A stretch of 64,000 bases of DNA from Stutzerimonas stutzeri (GTDB lineage Bacteria; Pseudomonadota; Gammaproteobacteria; Pseudomonadales; Pseudomonadaceae), in the NCBI GenBank assembly GCA_002387205.1, contig DGLA01000010.1, forward strand, positions 558,438 through 622,437, written 5' to 3'. The notes beneath the pieces are model-generated. The model saw only the letters and a list, made by a program, of their open reading frames with translations. It was not told the origin of the DNA and made no database searches. Below are positions 25,638 through 34,344 of the stretch, piece by piece (position 1 is the stretch's first letter; each line of letters begins with the position of its first letter). The position numbers and the translations under genes were made by a program.

Positions 25638-25667
25638 AAAAACCGCGACCCTGGGGCCGCAGTTTTT
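25638..25667. terminator. Bidirectional terminator between cobA and the RND exporter gene
   Basis: AAAAAC-c-GCG-a-CCC and GGG-c-CGC-a-GTTTTT form an A/T-flanked hairpin with two mismatches. It has a T run on the plus strand and a long A run on the other side, so it can end both convergent transcripts. Confidence 0.75.
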
Positions 25668-25683
25668 CGTCATTACCCGAGCA

Positions 25684-28038
25684 TCACGCTTTCTGCCGCA
25701 GCTTCTCCGGCTTGATCAGGAAGCGCGCCAGTGCCGGCAGCAGCCAGATCGCGCCGACCATGTTCCAGAGGAACATAAAGGTCAGCATCAGGCCCATGTC
25801 CGCCTGGAACTTGATCGCCGAGAACACCCAGGTGAACACGCCGATGGCCAGGCAGATGCCGGTGAAAATCACCGCCTTGCCAGTGGATTTCAGCGTTTCA
25901 TAGTAAGCATCCTGCAGCGTCATGCCCTGGCGCAGGTAGGATTCCAGACGGCTATAGATGTAGATGCCGTAGTCCACACCGATGCCAACGCCGAGCGCGA
26001 TAACCGGCAACGTCGCCACCTTCACGCCGATGCCCATGAAGGCCATCAGGGCGTTGCCGAGGATCGAGGTCAATACCAGCGGCAGGATCACGCACAGGGT
26101 CGCGGCGATGGAGCGGAAGGTCAGCAAGCACATGAAACTCACCGCGGCGTAGACCGCGATCAGCATGGTGGTTTCGGAGGCTGCGATGACCTCGTTGGTG
26201 GCCGCTTCGATACCCGCGTTACCGGCTGCGAGGACGAACTCCAGCCCTTCGCGATTATTTTCCTCGGCGAACTCACGCGCAGCGGCAACAACGTGCTCCA
26301 GGGTTTCAGCCTTGTGATCGTTGAGGAACACCAGCACCGGCGCCAGCGAGCAATCGCCGTTGTACATGCCCTCGGCACGAGCGATGGAGCTGTTCAGCAC
26401 GAACTGGTTGCGCGACAGCGTTTCCCATTTCAGGCTGCCCTCGTTCATGCCCTTGATGCTCTGCCGCGCCACGGTGACCATCGAGACGGCCGACTGCACG
26501 CCCTCGGTGTTTTCCATCTTCCACATCAGCTCGTCCATGGCGGCGAGGGTGTCGTAGTGGGCGCAGCCTTCCGGCGCTGTCTTGACCATCACCACCAGGA
26601 CGTCGGAGCTGGTCGAGTAGTTACGGATGACGAAATCATTATCGAGGTTGTAGCGCGAGTCCGGATGCAGTTCCGGTGCGCCCTGGTCAAGGTCGCCGAT
26701 CTTCAGGTTCTGGCCGTACCAGAGTCCACCACCCACGGCGAGCAAGGCAATGACGATGGAAATCGGCGCCACGGTCGGGCTGGCGAAGCTGGACAGTGCG
26801 CGCCAGAACGGATGATCGCGCGACGCTTCCTCACGTGCCTGCTTGACCGCGCGCTGGCTGATGCCCATGTAGGAAATCGCCACCGGCAACAGGATCAGGT
26901 TGGTCAGGATGATGACCGCCACACCGAGAGACGCGCCGATCGCCAGTTCGCGAATCACACCGATATCGATCAACAGCAGGGTCACGAAACCCACGGCGTC
27001 GGACGCCAAAGCCACCATGCCGGGGATGAACAGCTGACGGAACGCCATGCGTGCCGCGGCCAGCGGGTCATCCGTTTCCCCCGACGCCATGGCAATGCCG
27101 TTGATCTTCTGCACGCCATGAGAAATGCCGATGGCGAATACCAGAAACGGCACCAGCATCGAGTACGGATCCAGCCCGAAGCCCAGCGTGTGCAGCAGGC
27201 CGAGCTGCCATGCGACCGCGATCAGGGTGGTCACCACCACCGCGATGGTGCTCTTGACGCAGCGGGTGAACCACAGCAGCAGCGCCAGAGTGATGCCGAT
27301 CGCGACGAAGAAGAACAGCGCAACACCGACCAGCCCATCGATCAGGTCGCCGACTTTCTTGGCGAAGCCGATGATGTGGATCTCCACATTCGGGTTTTGC
27401 GCCTCGTACTTGTCGCGAATCTTTTCTTCCAGCTCATGGGAGAACTGCTGGTAGTCGAGCGTGATCTGCTTGCTGCGGTCGTCCGGGTCCGAGTAGGACT
27501 CCATGAGCGGCACGTCGATAATGCTGGACCTGAAGTCGTTGGCCACCAGCCGCCCGATCTGCCCGGACTTGAGGATATTGCTGCGCAGGTCATCGAGACT
27601 CTCCGGCGAACCGTCGTAGGTCTGCGGAATCACCTCGCCACCGGCAAAGCCCTGTTCCGTTACCTCCGTCCAACGAACACTGGGGCTCCACAGGGATTTC
27701 ATGTTGGAGCGGTCCACACCCTGGATGTAGAAGACTTCGTCATGGATCTGACGCAGCGTCTCCATGTACTCCTTGGAGAAGATGTCGCCATCCTTGGCCG
27801 CCACGGAGATGCGTACCGTGTTGCCCAGGTTGGCCAGGTCGTCCCGATGCTGCAGCATGTTCTGGATATAGGGGTGCCCCAGCGGGATCATCTTTTCGAA
27901 GCTGGTCGACGGACGAACCTGAGCCGCCTGATAGAACAGAAAGACGCTGATCAACAGGCAGACAAGGATCACTGCCGGTCGATTGTTGAAGATCAGGCGC
28001 TCGAGAAAGGAGGCCGGCTTCTGCTGATGCTTGGTCAT
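25684..28038 (-). CDS. RND/MMPL-type exporter
   Basis: 784-residue inner-membrane protein with the two-fold RND/MMPL/patched layout: TM1 (PAVILVCLLISVFLFYQAA), a large periplasmic loop (about 45-230), a TM2-6 bundle with GISHGVQ in TM4, TM7 (about 415-435), a second loop, then a TM8-12 bundle with GVGIGVDYGIYIYSR in TM10. It belongs to the exporters found with YCF48-like proteins and often with DUF1302/DUF1329 outer-membrane lipoproteins, usually suspected of hydrophobic or sterol-like cargo. Only the YCF48-like partner is present here. Substrate unknown. Confidence 0.85.
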   Translation of the reverse strand: MTKHQQKPASFLERLIFNNRPAVILVCLLISVFLFYQAAQVRPSTSFEKMIPLGHPYIQNMLQHRDDLANLGNTVRISVAAKDGDIFSKEYMETLRQIHDEVFYIQGVDRSNMKSLWSPSVRWTEVTEQGFAGGEVIPQTYDGSPESLDDLRSNILKSGQIGRLVANDFRSSIIDVPLMESYSDPDDRSKQITLDYQQFSHELEEKIRDKYEAQNPNVEIHIIGFAKKVGDLIDGLVGVALFFFVAIGITLALLLWFTRCVKSTIAVVVTTLIAVAWQLGLLHTLGFGLDPYSMLVPFLVFAIGISHGVQKINGIAMASGETDDPLAAARMAFRQLFIPGMVALASDAVGFVTLLLIDIGVIRELAIGASLGVAVIILTNLILLPVAISYMGISQRAVKQAREEASRDHPFWRALSSFASPTVAPISIVIALLAVGGGLWYGQNLKIGDLDQGAPELHPDSRYNLDNDFVIRNYSTSSDVLVVMVKTAPEGCAHYDTLAAMDELMWKMENTEGVQSAVSMVTVARQSIKGMNEGSLKWETLSRNQFVLNSSIARAEGMYNGDCSLAPVLVFLNDHKAETLEHVVAAAREFAEENNREGLEFVLAAGNAGIEAATNEVIAASETTMLIAVYAAVSFMCLLTFRSIAATLCVILPLVLTSILGNALMAFMGIGVKVATLPVIALGVGIGVDYGIYIYSRLESYLRQGMTLQDAYYETLKSTGKAVIFTGICLAIGVFTWVFSAIKFQADMGLMLTFMFLWNMVGAIWLLPALARFLIKPEKLRQKA

Positions 28039-28050
28039 GTTGGCTCCGGC

Positions 28051-29139
28051 TTATTGTTGTTTTGCGGGCAAGTTGGCGCCGGTCGGCGAAACAACCCGGA
28101 CGCCACTCTGCCCGACGAGGACCAGGTTGCCATCCGGGTTGCCGACGACGCCCGACAAGGAGCGCCGGTCAGGGCGGCTGAACAGCTTGAAACTCCTTCC
28201 GTTGTCCTCGCTGCTGAGCACGGTGCCGCCATGCCCGACGACGACAATGCGTCCATCGGCCAACAGGTTGCCATCTGCCAGCCCCGATTCGACGGCATCA
28301 CCGTCATCCAGCAGTTCGATCGCCTGCCAGCTGTCGCCGAAATCGGTTGAGCGGAACAGATTGCCACGCAGGCCAAACGCGACGACGCCGCCCGGCTCGC
28401 CGCTGCCGACAACGCCGAAGAAAGAGCCCTGATAAGGTGACTCGACGCGCTCCCAGGTTTCGCCCATGTCAGCGGAGCGGAACATGCCGCCCATCTCGCC
28501 GACGATGAACAAACCAGAACCGGGAATCTCAGCAATGGCGTTGAGGTGGGAACCGTCCTCGTTGTCCAGCCGCTCGGCAACGTCTTCCCAGTTCTGCCCG
28601 TCGGTGGTTTCCAGCAGCACGCCATACGCGCCGGTGGCGAAGCCGTGCTGCGAATTCTCGAACCAGACGTCGAGCAGCGGTACTTCGCCTTCGCGGTTTT
28701 CGTATTGCTGGGTCCAGGTCTGACCGCCGTCCGCCGTGCCCAGGATCAGCGCGTCATGCCCCACCGCCCAGCCGTGCTTGTCATCAGCGAAATACACGGC
28801 CGTGAGCAACTGTCGGGTCGGCACCCTGGCCTGGGTCCAGCTGGAACCGCCGTCGTCGGAATAAAGGATGTGCCCGCGATCACCAACGGCAACCAGACGT
28901 TTGCCTGCATGGGCGATGTCGAGAAGCAAGGTGGACGCAACTTTCTGTGATTCGATCGCGTAGCGCACGCCTGGCTCGACAGCACTTTGGGCCTGAACCG
29001 GAACGGCTAGAAACAGGATGGAGAGAACACTGCAGAGCGAGAGCGTTCTTGCCAGCGGCGATCGACTGCTGAACAGCGGCGTGCGGGACTTTTTTTCCGC
29101 GCGGCCAACCGGTGTGCGCCACATGACGGGCTCACTCAT
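28051..29139 (-). CDS. YCF48-like beta-propeller protein, exported
   Basis: 362 residues with an N-terminal signal (about 25-50, LSLCSVLSILFLAVPVQAQS) and YCF48/BNR-type repeats: VAVGDRGHILYSDDGGSSW, WAVGHDALILGTADGGQTW, GFATGAYGVLLETTDGQNW, FIVGEMGGMFRSADMGETW, AFGLRGNLFRSTDFGDSW, VVGHGGTVLSSEDNG. This predicts a beta-propeller in the periplasm. I start at 29139 (AAAGGGGG upstream) rather than at an ATG 57 bases earlier. It is 12 bases upstream of the RND exporter gene and probably its partner. Confidence 0.83.
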   Translation of the reverse strand: MSEPVMWRTPVGRAEKKSRTPLFSSRSPLARTLSLCSVLSILFLAVPVQAQSAVEPGVRYAIESQKVASTLLLDIAHAGKRLVAVGDRGHILYSDDGGSSWTQARVPTRQLLTAVYFADDKHGWAVGHDALILGTADGGQTWTQQYENREGEVPLLDVWFENSQHGFATGAYGVLLETTDGQNWEDVAERLDNEDGSHLNAIAEIPGSGLFIVGEMGGMFRSADMGETWERVESPYQGSFFGVVGSGEPGGVVAFGLRGNLFRSTDFGDSWQAIELLDDGDAVESGLADGNLLADGRIVVVGHGGTVLSSEDNGRSFKLFSRPDRRSLSGVVGNPDGNLVLVGQSGVRVVSPTGANLPAKQQ

Positions 29140-29354
29140 ACATACCCCCTTTATTTTTATTAGGCAGGGCCTGCGTATGAAGACAGGCGAAGCCATGCTA
29201 TAGGGCTTTCGAAAGCGCCGGCAATTATCTGGACGTTATGTTTTGTTAAACCGGGCTGATTGATGTTGCCTGATAGGTGAGCGTTATGGCACGGGGCTTC
29301 GGAGCATCTCGACAGCCGCTCGGGGCACGGGGATTCACGAGGCGCTGGAACGCA

Positions 29355-29380
29355 AAATCCCGCGACGGAGCGCGGGATTT
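29355..29380 (-). terminator. Intrinsic terminator of pepN
   Basis: AAATCCCGCG-acggag-CGCGGGATTT, a perfect 10-base inverted repeat, with a TTTT tail on the minus strand. It lies 40 bases beyond the pepN stop. Confidence 0.85.
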
Positions 29381-29419
29381 GCGATGACTTCATCCATCGA
29401 TGTTCAGCGATGGACCATG

Positions 29420-32077
29420 TCAGGCGAGGCTTTTGCTGACCACCTCGTACACGTCGCTGGACAGCTCACCGGACGCCAGAATCCGCTCCAGCTCGGTCTT
29501 CATCAGTCCCTGACGGCCTACGTCGTACTTGCGCCAGCGAGTCAGCGGCGCCAACAGGCGCGAGGCGATCTGCGGGTTGAGCTTGTTCAGCACGATGACC
29601 TGATCGGCAAGGAACCGGTAACCGGCGCCGTCGGCACGGTGGAAGTTCACCAGATTCTGGTTGGCGAAAGCGCCGATCAAGGCACGAACCTTGTTCGGAT
29701 TCTTAAGCGTGAACGCCGGATGCTGCATCAGGTGCTGGATACGCTCCAGACCACCCGGCTGGGTGTTACCAGCCTGCACGCTGAACCATTGATCCATGAC
29801 CAGCGGGTTGTCCTTGAAGTGCTCGGCAAACGAGGCCAACGCCTTGTCACGCTCGGCCTCAAAGCCCGAGTTGACCAGCACCGCAAGCGCGGTCAGGCGC
29901 TCGGTCATGTTATCCGCTTGCTCGAACTGCTCGACGCACGCCGCAACCACTTCCGGCTTGCCGCTGAGCATCAGGTAAGACAAAGCGATGTTCTGCAGGG
30001 CACGGCGGGCGAAGTGACCCGCTTCGGCGACATAGGGCGTTTGCCGAGACACTTCGCGATTGGCCTGGTAACGCTTCCAGAACAGATCGAACAGCGCAGT
30101 GGCGATGCTCTGGCGAGCGAAGTCACGCGCGGCGTGAATCGCGTCGACATCGGCCACGTCGCTGATCTCGGTGAGATAGGCCTCGCTCGGCAGGGAAAGC
30201 ATCTCGGCGACCATCGCCTGGTCAAGGCTTTCATCCTCGAGCTGGCTGCGCAGGGCCGCGACCAGACGCTGATCCAGGTGCAATGCTTCGCCGCGCTGAT
30301 GCTGGCCGATCATCTCCTGCAGCACCTGCACCGACAGCTGCTGCCCTGCCTCCCAACGGTTGAAGCCATCTGGATCGTGCTGCATCAGGAACATCAGCTG
30401 ATCGCGGCTGTAGGGGAAGTCCAGCTTCACCGGGGCGGAGAAGCCGCGCAGCAGCGAGGGCAATGGCTGCTCCGGTACGTCGACAAAGGTGAAGGTCTGC
30501 TCGGGCTGGTCGACGGCCAGCACACGGGTAGTACCGACCGATGATTCCTCGTCTTGCAGGCGCAGATCGATTTCGTTGCCCTGCCCGTCCAGCAGGCCCA
30601 GCGAAACCGGAATGACGAAGGCCAGCTTTTCGCTCTGCCCAGGCGTTGGCGGGCAGCTCTGGCGGAATGTCAGGCTGTAGGTTTTTGTGGCGGCGTCGTA
30701 CTGCTCGCTGACGGCCAGTCTCGGCGTGCCCGCCTGGCTGTACCAGCGTTTGAACTGGGTCAAATCGGCGCCATTGGCGTCTTCCATCGCCTTGACGAAG
30801 TCATCGACGGTCACCGCCTGGCCATCATGCCGCTCGAAGTAGAGATCGCTGCCCTTGCGGAAGCCCTCCTCACCCAGCAGCGTCTGGATCATGCGCACCA
30901 CTTCGGCGCCCTTCTCGTAAACGGTCAGGGTGTAGAAGTTGGAGATCTCGATGAAGGATTCCGGGCGCACCGAGTGGGCCATCGGGCCGGCATCCTCGGC
31001 GAACTGGTGAGTACGCAGGTAGGACACGTCCTCGACGCGCTTGACGGTCGGCGAGTTCATGTCGGCGCTGAACTGCGAGTCACGGAATACCGTGAAACCT
31101 TCCTTCAATGACAGCTGGAACCAGTCGCGGCAGGTCACGCGGTTGCCCGACCAGTTGTGGAAGTATTCATGGGCGACGATCGCCTCGACACGCTGGTGGG
31201 CAGCGTCAGTAGCGGTTTCGGCACGCGCCAGCACGGCGCTGGAGTTGAAGATGTTGAGGCCCTTGTTTTCCATGGCGCCCATGTTGAAATCGTTGACCGC
31301 AACGATCATAAAGATGTCCAGATCGTATTCGCGACCATAGGCCTCCTCGTCCCACTTCATCGACTTCTTCAGGCTGTCCATGGCGTGCTGGCACTTGTCG
31401 ATGTTTTCCGGCTCGACATAGATGCGCAGCGCCACCTCGCGCCCCCTCATGGTGGTAAAGCTGTCCTCGACGCACCAGAGATCGCCGGCGACCAGGGCGA
31501 AGAGGTAGGCCGGCTTCTTGAAGGGGTCTTCCCAGGTCGCCCAATGACGCCCATCGTCTTCTTCGCCACTGGCGATGGGGTTGCCGTTGGACAGCAGGAT
31601 CGGATAGGCATGCTTCTCGGCGCTGACGGTGGTAGTGAACTTGCTCATCACGTCCGGGCGGTCGAGATAGTAGGTGATCTTGCGGAAGCCCTCGGCCTCG
31701 CACTGGGTGCAAAACATCTTGCCGGACTTGTAGAGGCCTTCCAGCGCAGTGTTGCTTTCGGGATGGATCACCACGGTGCTGTCGAGGGTGAAGCTCGCCG
31801 CGTCAGGCTGCAGGGTCAGGCTTTCTTCGCCGATTTCGTAATCACCCAAGCCGAGCTCGCGGTCGTTGATCGACAGGGATAGCAGCTCGACATCCTGACC
31901 GTCCAATCGCAAGGACGGCAAGCCGGCGCCGGCCTCAGGGTTGCGCCGCATCACCAACTGGGCATGCACCAGGGTGCGATCTTCGTACAGCTCGAAGGTC
32001 AGGTGAGTTTCATCGATCAGGTAATCCGGAACCTGATAGTCCTTGAGATGAATGACTTTCGGTTGTTCGGTGCGCAT
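29420..32077 (-). CDS. pepN: Aminopeptidase N
   Basis: 885 residues, an M1 zinc metallopeptidase of the E. coli PepN type that removes N-terminal residues from peptides in the cytoplasm. The exopeptidase motif GAMENKGLN and the zinc motif HEYFHNWSGNRVTCRDWFQLSLKEG (HExxH plus distal E) are intact. The DUF3458 Ig-like and C-terminal alpha domains follow, giving full length. It opens MRTEQPKVIHLKDYQVPDY with a GAGGTTTCC-type RBS. Confidence 0.96.
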   Translation of the reverse strand: MRTEQPKVIHLKDYQVPDYLIDETHLTFELYEDRTLVHAQLVMRRNPEAGAGLPSLRLDGQDVELLSLSINDRELGLGDYEIGEESLTLQPDAASFTLDSTVVIHPESNTALEGLYKSGKMFCTQCEAEGFRKITYYLDRPDVMSKFTTTVSAEKHAYPILLSNGNPIASGEEDDGRHWATWEDPFKKPAYLFALVAGDLWCVEDSFTTMRGREVALRIYVEPENIDKCQHAMDSLKKSMKWDEEAYGREYDLDIFMIVAVNDFNMGAMENKGLNIFNSSAVLARAETATDAAHQRVEAIVAHEYFHNWSGNRVTCRDWFQLSLKEGFTVFRDSQFSADMNSPTVKRVEDVSYLRTHQFAEDAGPMAHSVRPESFIEISNFYTLTVYEKGAEVVRMIQTLLGEEGFRKGSDLYFERHDGQAVTVDDFVKAMEDANGADLTQFKRWYSQAGTPRLAVSEQYDAATKTYSLTFRQSCPPTPGQSEKLAFVIPVSLGLLDGQGNEIDLRLQDEESSVGTTRVLAVDQPEQTFTFVDVPEQPLPSLLRGFSAPVKLDFPYSRDQLMFLMQHDPDGFNRWEAGQQLSVQVLQEMIGQHQRGEALHLDQRLVAALRSQLEDESLDQAMVAEMLSLPSEAYLTEISDVADVDAIHAARDFARQSIATALFDLFWKRYQANREVSRQTPYVAEAGHFARRALQNIALSYLMLSGKPEVVAACVEQFEQADNMTERLTALAVLVNSGFEAERDKALASFAEHFKDNPLVMDQWFSVQAGNTQPGGLERIQHLMQHPAFTLKNPNKVRALIGAFANQNLVNFHRADGAGYRFLADQVIVLNKLNPQIASRLLAPLTRWRKYDVGRQGLMKTELERILASGELSSDVYEVVSKSLA

Positions 32078-32100
32078 GGAAACCTCGTCGGCTGAGCTTC

Positions 32101-32308
32101 AAGCGGCAAGCTTCAAGCAGGAATGGGGCGATGGACTGCCAGCCCGGACGACGGGCGGCGGATGACGTCGAGCTTAGCGTCTGTCGCAGCTGACTTGTAG
32201 CGTGGAAAACGGCGCAGCCCTTTCCACGCGATTGTTCCAGGCCGTGCATCCCTGAGCCTGGTGTTGGTAACCAACATTTGTTGGTGGATAAGCGAAGCGT
32301 TATCCACC
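32101..32308. repeat. Cluster of short palindromic repeats between pepN and DUF2797
   Basis: Three inverted repeats in about 200 bases: CGTGGAAA (32201-32208) with TTTCCACG (32221-32228); GTTGGTAACCAAC next to CCAACATTTGTTGG (about 32262-32285); and GGTGGATAA (32283-32291) with TTATCCACC (32300-32308). The last ends one base before the stop codon of the DUF2797 gene. AGCTTCAAGCGGCAAGCTTC words occur at about 32095. These resemble REP-like extragenic elements of the stutzeri group; the last may serve as a transcript end. Confidence 0.7.
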
Positions 32309-33142
32309 CTACGCAGCAGCGCTGGCCGCGACCTGATAGGCCGTGAACTTGCGAATGTTGATGACGCCCGTATCGAGTATCAGATATTGACCCTTGATGC
32401 CGCGCAGGGTGCCTTCTACGACCGGGGTCTTCTCCAGGTCCAGACTGACGACCTTGGTTGGATAGGCCTCGATCGGATAGCGGATCTCTAGTACTTCGGC
32501 ATCTGCCATCGGCTGGATCGCCTGCAATCCATAGCGCTGTTGCAGCTCGCGCAGCCCCTCGGCGCAGGCATCGAAAATCTGCTCGCGCATAGCGATCAGA
32601 TCGATGGGATCGGCATCGCCCTTGAGCAGCGCGCGCCAGTTGGTGCGGTCCGCGACCTGGCTGCGCAGCAGGTCTTCGACCATGCCGGACTGCTGGCGAG
32701 TCGCAACGCGCATGATCGGCAGCGCCTGACTGGCGCCCTGGTCGAGCCAGCGCGTCGGCAGCTGCGTCGCACGGGTGATGCCCACCTTGATGCCTGACGA
32801 GTTGGCCAGATACACCACGTGGTCGGTCATGCAGAAATCCATGCCCCACTGCGGATCACGGCAGGTGCCGAAATCGTGATGGCACTTCTCAGGGCTCATG
32901 ATGCAGACGTCGCATTGTGGCAGTTTCTTGAAGCAGGGGTAGCAATAGCCCTGGCTGAAGCTCTTGTTGGTCTTGCGTCCGCAATGCGTGCAGTTGATGG
33001 CGCCGAGGTATTCCAGCCGCAGCGTCTTGCCGATCAGGGGATTGACCGGTACCAGCTGGTCGTTCAGACGGAATGAATACTGTGCCTGCTCGCCCAGCTG
33101 AATCGACATTTTGCTCAGCGCGCCGCGTCCCAGCTCAAGCAT
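32309..33142 (-). CDS. DUF2797 protein with two cysteine clusters
   Basis: 277 residues. A zinc-ribbon-like segment near the N terminus (CTHCGRKTNKSFSQGYCYPCF) is followed at once by CDVCIMSPEKCHHDFGTCRDP, seven to eight Cys/His ligands in all. A GIY-YIG-like stretch comes next (HVVYLANSSGIKVGITRATQ), as described for some DUF2797 proteins, so nucleic-acid contact is plausible but not shown. The same frame is open far upstream, antisense to other genes; the real start is the ATG at 33142, which overlaps the DUF1315 stop (TGATG). Confidence 0.8.
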   Translation of the reverse strand: MLELGRGALSKMSIQLGEQAQYSFRLNDQLVPVNPLIGKTLRLEYLGAINCTHCGRKTNKSFSQGYCYPCFKKLPQCDVCIMSPEKCHHDFGTCRDPQWGMDFCMTDHVVYLANSSGIKVGITRATQLPTRWLDQGASQALPIMRVATRQQSGMVEDLLRSQVADRTNWRALLKGDADPIDLIAMREQIFDACAEGLRELQQRYGLQAIQPMADAEVLEIRYPIEAYPTKVVSLDLEKTPVVEGTLRGIKGQYLILDTGVINIRKFTAYQVAASAAA

Positions 33143-33417
33143 CAGTGACGCGTTCCCGAAGCGGGAGAAAACAGGCTGGTGTCGATCGGCGCCTCTTTCT
33201 TGCTCTTGGAGGCGCACTCCTGCCCGCCCATATAGCCAGTGCGCTGCTCTTCCGGCAGATTCTTCATCTCCCAGGCGATCATCGCGCCGAGGCAGGTTTC
33301 CTTCTGCTCGGGCGTCAGCTTGCGACCGTCGCTCCACTTGCCCAGCTCGACGGCGGTTTTCAGATTTTCGTAGATTTCGGGGGTGATGTTTTCGATAGCT
33401 TCGATAAAGGACGACAT
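33142..33417 (-). CDS. DUF1315 (YeaC-like) small protein
   Basis: 91 residues with the YeaC/DUF1315 pattern: ENITPEIYENLKTAVELGKW, DGRKLTPEQKETCLGAMIAW, and LPEEQRTGYM. Function unknown. I start it at MSSFIEAIENI (33417, RBS GGGAGCC) rather than 21 bases upstream. It is translationally coupled to DUF2797, a common pair in Pseudomonas. Confidence 0.82.
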   Translation of the reverse strand: MSSFIEAIENITPEIYENLKTAVELGKWSDGRKLTPEQKETCLGAMIAWEMKNLPEEQRTGYMGGQECASKSKKEAPIDTSLFSPASGTRH

Positions 33418-33486
33418 GGCCGGCTCCCAGGGAATCAAGTGCGCATTCTAGCGGAAATGAAGCTGGAAGCCTGAAGCTCAACGTCC

Positions 33487-34344
33487 CTAGTTTCGACGCG
33501 CAAGAAACCCGCCGACGATGCCCGTGACGCAACCTGCAACCAGCCCGCCGACATGCGCCGCGTTGGCAATCGCCAGGGCGCCAAAACTCACCACTTCGAT
33601 CACACCGGTCAGGCAGATCACCAGCCAGGCCAGCATGAGCACCACGACTCCGGGCGGCAGTCGGTACGCCTCGTCGGGAGAAAGTTTTTGGAACAGCCAG
33701 CAATGCCCAAGCAGCCCATACAACACGCCGGAAAGCCCCCCGAAAATCCCTGGGCCACCGTAGGTGTATTGCGCCACATTGGAAACGACGCCGAACATCA
33801 GTGTCAGCCCGAGCAACATCAGCGCGCCCTGCCGGTATTCGATACGTCGTCCGAGCTCCCAGTACCACATCGAGTTCATGGCCAGGTGCAGAAAACCGAA
33901 GTGCACGAACATCGGCGTCACCAGCCGCCACCACTGCCCTGCGGCAAGGCTCTGCTCGAGCGTCGCGAAATAGGCGTATTCTCCGTCGATACGAAAATCG
34001 GTGAAGCTGAGCCAGCGGATGGTCTCGAAGTTCTCGCCGAGCATGGTGATCGCGGCCGCGATCATCGTCAGCAGCAAGACCGCCGCGGTCACCGGGCTGC
34101 GACGCAGGCTGGCGACAAACCCGCCGCCGCGTCGCCCAGGCTGCTCGGCAACCACGGCGCCGTCGCCCCGGGGATAACGCTGATAAAGCTCTCTGACCTG
34201 CTCGGCGGTCTCCGCCGGCACCCGCAGGACCTGCTCGCCGGCCTCTTCGGAAACCCGGCAAGGAACCTGCAGCCGCCTCAGCAGAGCGATGAATCCACTC
34301 AGGTCCTCAGATAGGGGCAGACGCAGCGCCTCGACACTTCCCAT
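33487..34344 (-). CDS. Rhomboid-family intramembrane serine protease
   Basis: 285 residues. A soluble N-terminal domain (about 1-75) is followed by a six-helix rhomboid core. The catalytic serine is in GLSGVLYGLLGH and the histidine in ANAAHVGGLVAG; the helix-1 loop carries the WR-like segment WWRLVTPMFVHFGFLHLAMN. It probably cleaves membrane proteins within the bilayer; the substrate is unknown. It resembles GlpG in having a cytoplasmic N-terminal domain. It starts directly against the stop of the metallophosphatase gene, in one operon with nadK. Confidence 0.9.
   Translation of the reverse strand: MGSVEALRLPLSEDLSGFIALLRRLQVPCRVSEEAGEQVLRVPAETAEQVRELYQRYPRGDGAVVAEQPGRRGGGFVASLRRSPVTAAVLLLTMIAAAITMLGENFETIRWLSFTDFRIDGEYAYFATLEQSLAAGQWWRLVTPMFVHFGFLHLAMNSMWYWELGRRIEYRQGALMLLGLTLMFGVVSNVAQYTYGGPGIFGGLSGVLYGLLGHCWLFQKLSPDEAYRLPPGVVVLMLAWLVICLTGVIEVVSFGALAIANAAHVGGLVAGCVTGIVGGFLARRN

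Noticed and set aside
26293..28350. Long open frame (685 codons) on the plus strand across the RND exporter gene
   Set aside because: Antisense shadow rich in His/Arg/Gln/Asp. The opposite strand encodes a coherent 12-helix exporter.
32309..34261. A 650-codon minus-strand frame including DUF2797
   Set aside because: Only the last 277 codons match DUF2797. The upstream part is a shifted reading of the rhomboid and DUF1315 genes, so I start at 33142.
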